Below, piece by piece: positions 48,001-57,000 of a stretch of DNA of 64,000 nucleotides (positions within the stretch are counted from its first letter, which is position 1; every line of letters begins with the position of its first letter). The position numbers were made by a program, and so were the translations under genes. The DNA lies in the NCBI GenBank assembly GCA_947623455.1, contig OX392536.1:5389282-5453281 (forward strand). Reading direction: 5' to 3'. The notes beneath the pieces are model-generated. The model did no database searches. It had not been told where the DNA came from and was given only the letters and a program-made list of their open reading frames with translations. The DNA is from Mimachlamys varia. Taxonomy: Eukaryota; Mollusca; Bivalvia; Pectinida; Pectinidae.

Positions 48001-51000
48001 TTACTGTGGTCTATTTAGAAAAAAACATATAGCATCATATGATAATACTGTACATGATAACTCATATCACTGTTTAATTTGCAACTTAATGTCATTGAAG
48101 CAAATGAAACATACCAAACCGAGGACTACAACTCTTACTCATTTCACCAACTTTTTTTTACAGTTACAACAAGACTCATCTTAATTCAAACTGGAGAAAC
48201 CGTATTTTAAATATGCTTATGTAAAATAATTTAAATGATTATTTTTTTTAGCATAAGGATGGTAATTGATGATGTGGCAGAAATTTGACTATTTAGGCCC
48301 TTGCAAACGCACAGCCATGAGCCGCCAGCGACTTAACATTTCATGAAAGTCGAATTTGCCAACAAGGGTATTGATGCCATTAACATCAACAATATCTTGC
48401 ATCAAAAGTCTGTTCAAGCTAACATACCACCGTACTTCCGATATAAATTATCACCTATCATTTCCTACAGTTATTCTGTACCTATTGCACCCAAGCTTGT
48501 CAATTACAAGCAAACACTGCAGCAGTAGAACATAGATGACCTTAGAATGACCCCTCCATCAGCATGTTCATGTTCTTTATCCCCATATTGCTATGACAAT
48601 GATGACTTGGTCTTATTCTCTTGTGCTTTTACGAGAGTCTCCATGTTAATATTTCCTTTGTTTCTATTTGCCCCTAGTTTAATCGATTTTGAGTTCGGAT
48701 ATATTTTAATTGTTTTCAGTATCGAGAAAAATTATTACAGAAATACACAAGAAGTAATATTGTGTGGCTTGAACTCTTAATTGACACCTTATCAGCTAAA
48801 AAGGAAAAGGAGCTATTATAGATAAAAATCGAGTGCACATAAGATCAATCGTAAAGCAACATTAATATGATTATACACACATGTATATATCTCGTTTTTG
48901 ATGATAAAACTAACAATAATTATAATAACAATGACAAAAAGGGTTTGTTTGGTTGTATTTGTAAGTGTTGGTGTGTGTGTGTGTGTACGTTTGTTCGTAA
49001 AGCTGCACCGAGATGAAAGAATACCAAAGCGTCAACAAAACCAGAATCCGAACTTTAAATCGATTAAATTAGAGGCAAAATATGGACAAATTAAGTATTT
49101 ATACATGGAGTACCTCGTAAAAGTACAAGACAATAAGACTAGGTGTTCCGGAAGAGTAAGCGTCTTCTTCGTCATCGACAACACCTGCCATTTAAATCTT
49201 TGTCACATCCAAGTAAACATGAATCCTCAAAATGAGAACCGAGTCATCATTGCCAATCACAACAAGTAAGCAAACTTATAAGCATACCAAAAAACAACCT
49301 TTCGAAAATGAACGTTGGAAAATGGGGACACAATTCAGAACCGCTCTTTGCGCGTGTGTGTGTTTGTTCGTGTGTGTCTAACTGTTTATTTGATTTAAAA
49401 ACCTTCATAGTCAGTTTGATTGAAATTTAAAATGTTATCAAATATTAGGAAATGACAGAGTTGAAACATATTATACCTGCGTCAAAACAGTATTCCCCGG
49501 GACCAGATAAAGTGCACGTGTCATCGCTTGCAGGAGGAAGGAGTCCATTAAAGCTCGTCTTCATATACCCTTCATCAATGTTGAAATATTATTAAATAAA
49601 AATAAAAAAGGAATAAAATATATTTGTTTAAGAATTTAAAAAATAACAAATATCATTTATTATATATATTATATTTCATATTATATTGAACAAATATTGG
49701 ATGTCACTTCGGGCAATATTGGATTTTATGGTCTGGTCAGTGACTCAAAAGTATGAATATGGACCTCAGCCTCGCTTCGGTCCATATACACAATGTACAT
49801 ATTTCTGGGTGACTGACCAGTCTATAAACTCCTATATTGCCCTCACTTCAATATGGCTTCTCAGATTCAGCTGCCCCGTCTGGGATCATTCATGAATCCG
49901 TCACTGTCCCTGGCCCGGGATCATGAACACTTCATTTCCCTGGCCCGGGATCATGAACCCTTCATTTCACTGGTTCGGGATCATGAACTTGTCACTGTCC
50001 TGGCCTCAGCTCATGTAGCCCTCAGCTTCGCTTCGGTCGATATAATATTTTTGGGTGACAAACCAGTCCATATACTCCCATATTGCCCGCAGTGCCTTGC
50101 AATATTTGTTATATGATACCAATGCCATTTCGCTCATTGTCTGGAATAATGACGTTAATAAATTGTATATAACGTCATCCTGTAATTATTAAGTTAAAAT
50201 ATATAGCGTCGGCCCGAAGTCCTTGACTCCGTGCCAATATACAAAAATAATGACCGGAGCAACTACTAGAATTGTTTAGGCATTTAAATGAATGAGGTAT
50301 AGTATTAAATTTTCCTGATGGACGCCAACGCCCTCTGTAAACCGTGTTTTCGCGGTAGGAATATCCAGTGAATTCATCATCGCAGCAAGACTTTCCAATT
50401 CCTTAACAAAATAAAGTCGAAACAAAAAACGGTGATACAGGATACATACATAACCTGTGTATTGATACTGATATAAAGGATATAGAAAATGTGGCGAGGA
50501 AGGTACCGTGAATTACCGTTAGCGTAGTGCTGTATAAGATCGCGTGGCAATTGAGTGATTCAATTTCTTGATGAAAATGTGAAAATCACACGAATCCAAA
50601 GCTGTATATGTATATAGAATTCGCTATAAATATGATAAAGTTATAGAAATATCTAATAGAAGAAAAACTTAATGATCATTAAATTTCTGTTTTAAATGTC
50701 ATTTTCTTTTTTATTCTTTTACATGCATTACCTCCACGTCCGCTCCTTAAACGATTCTGAGTCTCCTGATTTGATCCATAAATCATCGAGGCGTCCATAA
50801 ACGAGCTCTGTTCGTTCATTTGTTCTCGCACGCCTGAAAAGGTAAGAGATTATTTCATTTGTTAATATATCTTATGCTAATACAAGGTTAGTATCACCAA
50901 CCAAATGTACATGCCAATTTTAATTAAAATCGGATTTTATGTGAGTTCTGACCAATCAAAAGCTTCCATTTGGCGGCCATATTGAATAATAATTTAATAA

Positions 51001-54000
51001 TATTTTTTTTTTATTTTTCAAATTATCTAATGGCCCTGTCACACCTTAACGTTTTAGCCAACGTATGCCGACGTATGAAAAAATATCAAAATTCCCTAAA
51101 ACGTTGGCATACGCTGAACTTTTTTTTTCAATTTTGGGCGTATATATAACGTGTTCATAACGAGTTTGAACGTATACATAACGTATTAGTTACTTATCTC
51201 GAACGTACCGATAACGTATAGATAACTTATACCAATTTATGGAATGAACATGTCGACGTATTTGACGTGTTCCAGACGACCACATAACTTACTTAACGTG
51301 TTTCTAACAAACAACTACCGTATAATAGCGTATTGGTAGCGTATTAGCAGCGTATTGGGAATTGGTATATAAAATGAGGTATACAAGAGCAACCCGTCAG
51401 TACTCCTCAAAACTCTATGGTGAGCAGATGTACATGTAATACGGGAGATGGAGGATCCGGCCCAACTGAGACGAGAATACCTTTGTTATCAGAGTCTGAG
51501 GGTGTTGGTAATAGTTTATCATTTGGTCTTCGACCACGTCCACGCCCACGACAAGCAGACTTCTTCTTAGGCAGATTTGATTTGAATTTGCGAGCGGCAT
51601 TACTTTTATAGACTAAGTCACGTGATCGTCGGCGATAGTGCTGCCGCACGTTATGCATAAGTTAGACTATTGTTGGACATAAGTTGTGAACGCTGGCAAC
51701 ACGCTAGGAATTCGTTTCTCATAGGTTTACAAAACGTTTTGGGTACGCTAGACAATATCTCGACATTTTTTCGACTTATGAGTAACTTACACGTAGCGTA
51801 TGTGAACGTGTGTGAACGATCACATAGCTTACCTGCAACGTACGCCCCGCGTATGCGGAACGTATGAGCCATACGCTGGCATACGCTGGCATACGTCGAA
51901 GATTTTGTGCATGCACAACAATTTTCGACGAGCTCGCCGTACAACGACGTATACCAGCGTATATCAGCGTACGTCAGCGTGTTGTAACGTATACATAACG
52001 TACTCATAACGTACCCAACGTACGCCAGCGTATTAGCCACATTTTTCATTAACTTGAATCTATTTTTTATGTTTTAGGGGTATAACACAAAAGACTGAAG
52101 TGTACTCTTAATAAACCTAAATAAACTGCGAAGCGGTTTATGATAAAGTACACTCCATTTTTCGGGTTATACCCCCATAACATAAAATATAGATTCAAGT
52201 TAATCTATGCCCTGCGAAATTCACTTTATTCATTATCTTACAAATGCTTACGCTGCTTCGTCAGCCAATCAAAAGCGACGTTACAAACGTCGACGTCATT
52301 TTTAAGGTTATGGGCTGATAACATGATTTTTTAAACCAATGGAAATGATTGTTTCAAACAAAATTAAATTATAAAATGAGAACTGTCATGCAATCGTCCT
52401 TTTAATCCGGGACGGACATGGCTAATCTGTTTGTCCTCCCCCATTTCATGGCAGGGGCATTAAAATGAAAACTTACCCAAATTACATGATTGACTTGGTG
52501 TTGCTGCAGACCTTACGAAGTTCATGCATTGTGAGCTGAATCGGCGGTCTCCTCTAGGTATCATGATCGGAAAACACGAACCCCTGTTTGTGGGTAATCA
52601 AAATGACTTTTTTTGTTAATCTTAATCTGTTTCATTACTCAATTTGGACTTCTAGTGGCCTATTTTCTGAACATCTTAATACATCTAATACTCATATACG
52701 TTAAATCGTATCATTAAACGTTGAACAGTTCGGACAAGAACAGCCGATATTAATGGATTATTCTAGTTACTTTTCCATCTTGTGTAAAATGTTCAAATCC
52801 TTATAGTTTATATGCTAATAAAACATTAAAATAACAGACTTTCACGGGGAAGATATTTTCGTGATTTTTCAGGTCAACCAGTTGTTATGAAATGTTATAT
52901 CAGCAGAATCCTATGACAAGCTTAAGTGTAGGGCGGCAATTATACATTTCATAACCGTTAATACATGAAATAGGTATCATACGTATATGCATCTCACATG
53001 TAAAATTTTATAAATTATTTATTTAAAACAATCCACCAACCAACGCTTTCTCTATTTGCTGCAATAAATTCAATTGATTAGATGCTATTTTTATGACACT
53101 ATTTTTGCTAAAACACTACAAATATTGAAATCTGTGACAAGTCTTATATCAAAAATACTTTGTGAAATCGCAAATTATTGACCGCAGTCTACGGCCTTAC
53201 TTACTGTATCTATCGATAGACAGATTACAATGAATTATAACATGCCTCAATCTCTTACTTAATAGTAGATACTTACATCTGTCGCACATTAGCTTCGCCA
53301 GATGTGCAACAAGAGATGTCGGAATTATTAAAACCTAAAAAAAAAAAAAAAATAATAATAAAAAAAAATCAACAAAAAAAAATATAATATTTTTTATTGA
53401 ATTTCATTTTTTATTAATGTGCAAACTTAGCGGTATGAAATACAAATGTGTTTTCGTGCTGAGTAAATAAGTGTCAAAACATTAAAACTCGAATATTTAG
53501 TGGTCGATTGAACATACATATAGGTTCCTAACAGTTTAATCGGCTGTTTACCCTTTTAAAACTTCAGAGAATACATTGTTAGAGTGTAAATGATTCTTAG
53601 CTACAACGCGGGAATAGTAAACATTAATTATAGACATTAAAAGAGGTCAATGCAATGTTATGTGAACTTGACAGAGGGATATTGACCCCAAATGCAATAG
53701 TATAAGTCAAGAGGTGGTTTTCGGGTCGAAATAGCCGGATGCAAATTTGGAAACATGAAGATGACATGGTAACTTACAAAGTCAAATTTTCATTACGTGA
53801 AATATTGTAAAAAATGAAAACTTTCCCTTGAAATATTGTGTAAAGTTGAAAAATATCCATGAAATGTGGTAAAATATGAATAATTTCACGTGAAGTGTCG
53901 TAACAGAATGAAACACGCGTAAAGGTCTCGACAGAAACTGATTACGAAAGAAGTACATTCTAAATGTTAACAATTCAATCAACTATGACACTATGCACAA

Positions 54001-57000
54001 TGTTGATTTTTTATGCATTTTTACATGTTTTACATTTTGGCAGTTCTCTTACCTTTTGAGACTGAGGTTCTTAATAGGTCAAAGACTAATAACGTTCCCC
54101 AGGACATAAATAATACAGAGCGGCCTCCTTCGTCCAGGTCACTCCTTCCGGTGCTGTGTAGGACATTGCTGACCACTCGGGGACTTGGTAGAGGTCTACC
54201 GGACACACTAACTTGTCGTGGGCTATTTATTCCTGTATAACGATAATAATTAAACATTTTATGAAAACGCAAACGTATAAAACGAAATAAGAAGAAAGTA
54301 AACAAATAAATAAATAAAAAATCATAAAAACACCATTTTGCATTTTTACTTCTAAATAACGGGTAAATAAAAGGGTATTACATGATGGAAGACTATAAGC
54401 CTGACACGATATAATGTTCCAATCTTGGTCTCGTTTGAGATATTCCTGTATCATTGTATGGTATGAAGGTGTTTGTTTTTTAATTTGCTCATGTGTATGC
54501 CGACGTGTACTTGTTGTTAAGAATGGTGCTCACATTGAGGTCGTGGCGTTTATATGAATGTGACCTAGATTTATATGGCGGGTGTCGCGCATGAAACAAA
54601 TTACATTTCCAGTTTGAATTATACATGTAGCCTCCAAACTAGGTTTCGATTACAAATTCTCAAACAAGCAAAATATCTTCTCGACCGCCTACCACCCAGT
54701 CTCTTTTCGATTAGTTTTTGTCATAGGATCGTTTATAAACTGAACAAGGTCGTAAAATCCCATCAATTAAAAAAACAGTAAGTCAATTAATAACTCTATA
54801 CATAGCTGATTTAATTTTATTTCTAAATTGTATTCATTTGTTCGGCATACTGTGTCTATTACTGGATTTGAAAAGTGCATCATATATGTGTGTTACGTCA
54901 TCTTTCAGGATAGAGGGTGGTAGACTATGCTGGTGAATTGTCAAGGTTTGCTGGAGCCTCCCTAGCCACAATTATCTCATTTGAGTAGTGCCACGTTTCA
55001 TAATATACACACTTTCGAGGTAAACGATTTGGAATCAGATCTACAGATCTAGTTATAATTTTTACTTCTAAATTCATATATTGAAGGGGGTTTACGCTCG
55101 TGGCCTTTCTGCTTTTACGTTAGTTTGGAAATTGTGGATTCTCACCTCTTGGCCCCTATCATCACTGACGAGTCCCAGTAGGACGAACCAGCTGTATGAG
55201 GCAGTTTAATCCATTGTTTCTGCATATTGTATATACTACTAAATCTAAAAGATGCAGTATGTGTGTGTAACGTCATCTCGCTATAATTTATATTCAGATA
55301 AACAACACAGAAACACAAGAGATGGATGACGTCACAATAGGAAATGTTGCTATAGTCTTAAAACAACATTTGCCTTCAAAGGAAGAATGCCGAGCAAATG
55401 TAAATATGAATATATAGATACCGTCAAGATATGTCGCCGGTAGGTAGCGGGTGAACGGTGTCATGGCGGACCCCCATGTGGGGCGATTCAAGTTGTTACA
55501 AGTCCCCTCGGCCGTGCGATACCTGTAGGCAGGATTACAATGCGGTAACGCAATGTTACAGTGAGGAGAAATCTGCCTCCGCCATTCCCTGATCACGTAA
55601 GGGTCAGATTGTAATAGACGAAGTGGCGTATTTGTTCTGTGGAATGAGAATGGCATTAAAATACATGAGCAATTATATAGTAAAATGCAACATTGCTGAG
55701 TTCAATTTCCCGTAATCATTATCGATTGATTAAAAAGTCATTCACTATTTGTTTCATTCACTGTCAGTGTTCATAGTTTAGGTGTATCATCCATGAATAT
55801 ATTTTTTGCGTAAAACACATTAATTACATTTTTGACAGTAAAAAATCGAAAATTATTCATTCTTTAAAAGTAATATTTTTTAAAGTGTGAAAAGTGTGTA
55901 TCTATAGAAATACTTATCTATAGAAATACTTTATATTTCGAGTAGTTTCAACTGTACTGCGCACTCGTGAAAAAATGTCAAAATATTAGCCTTAACTTGT
56001 AAAATATAATAAGCATTACTGAAGACACAGTAAGATATTCTCTATATACATGTATATCTCAATACCGATACTATTATTTAACGGGTGAAAATTACCGTTT
56101 ATCAAACATATCTTGACATTGAAATAAATATTAACGCTCAAAATTCATTTTTCGTTTTTGGTCTCGTAAGTTAGAAACATCTACGAAAACCTCAAACCTA
56201 CTTTAAAGCCCCATACGAGTACACAACCGGCATAGTATTTCCTTATTCTGTTGGCGTTAAAATTTATACTGAATTACTTAGAATTCGAATATACTTTAAT
56301 TAAATAAAAACCATAGATTCAAAATAGATTTGAATCATGATAAGTATTCGTCAATCCTTAGAATAAAAATGATAATGAATTTTGTCATTTAAAAATGAAA
56401 TTGATAGGAAAATAACATTAATTTCTTACAGGCGGACAAGCTCCTCGGTAGCTTTGGTAGTGATGTAGCCCTTGTCACTAAGGTGTGTGGTAGCTGAGGG
56501 GTCCGCAGTATGAAAGATATGGGAAAACATCCTCCCATGAGGAGACCCCATTCTTTGGCCGTGTGCCATCATTGTGTTTCCTTGAAATGGAAGTAAGAAT
56601 ACTTAATAGAATAACATACAGAAATTCGGGTCACTAAAACTATAAATCATACAACTGACAACTTTAGCCTACAGGTTTATTTGAAACATTTTTGTATGAG
56701 CTAGACTTTTTATATACACGCACGCTTTTCTTGAAACTAATAAATGTGAAACCTAAGTTGTATGACCCTCATAGTTTCCATCCCCCCTTTTATCTTATAT
56801 CCACACAAAAAATTACCACTGCAATTGACTATTTACGCCCCTACACTCACTTACAGATTAACATAATAAAATAATCGGCCATCGATGGAATTATCAAACG
56901 AAGAAAAAGAAAAAGAAGAAGAAGAAGAGAAGAAGAAACCATCGCGAATTTTAGCATCTATACAGTATGTACTAGTAACCATTTTTCGTTTTAATGTCAA

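Noticed and set aside
48898..49269. 123-codon plus-strand ORF
   Set aside because: It is the antisense of a family R retroelement tail preceded by a (GT)n run; no domain.
50310..50408. Minus-strand open stretch with a CC pair (KSCCDDEFTGYSYRENTVYR) in gene C intron 7
   Set aside because: Briefly considered as a peroxidase exon. The true 93-bp exon with exact size and phase is at 49477-49569, and this stretch lacks a good in-phase donor. It could still be an old repeat or cassette exon.
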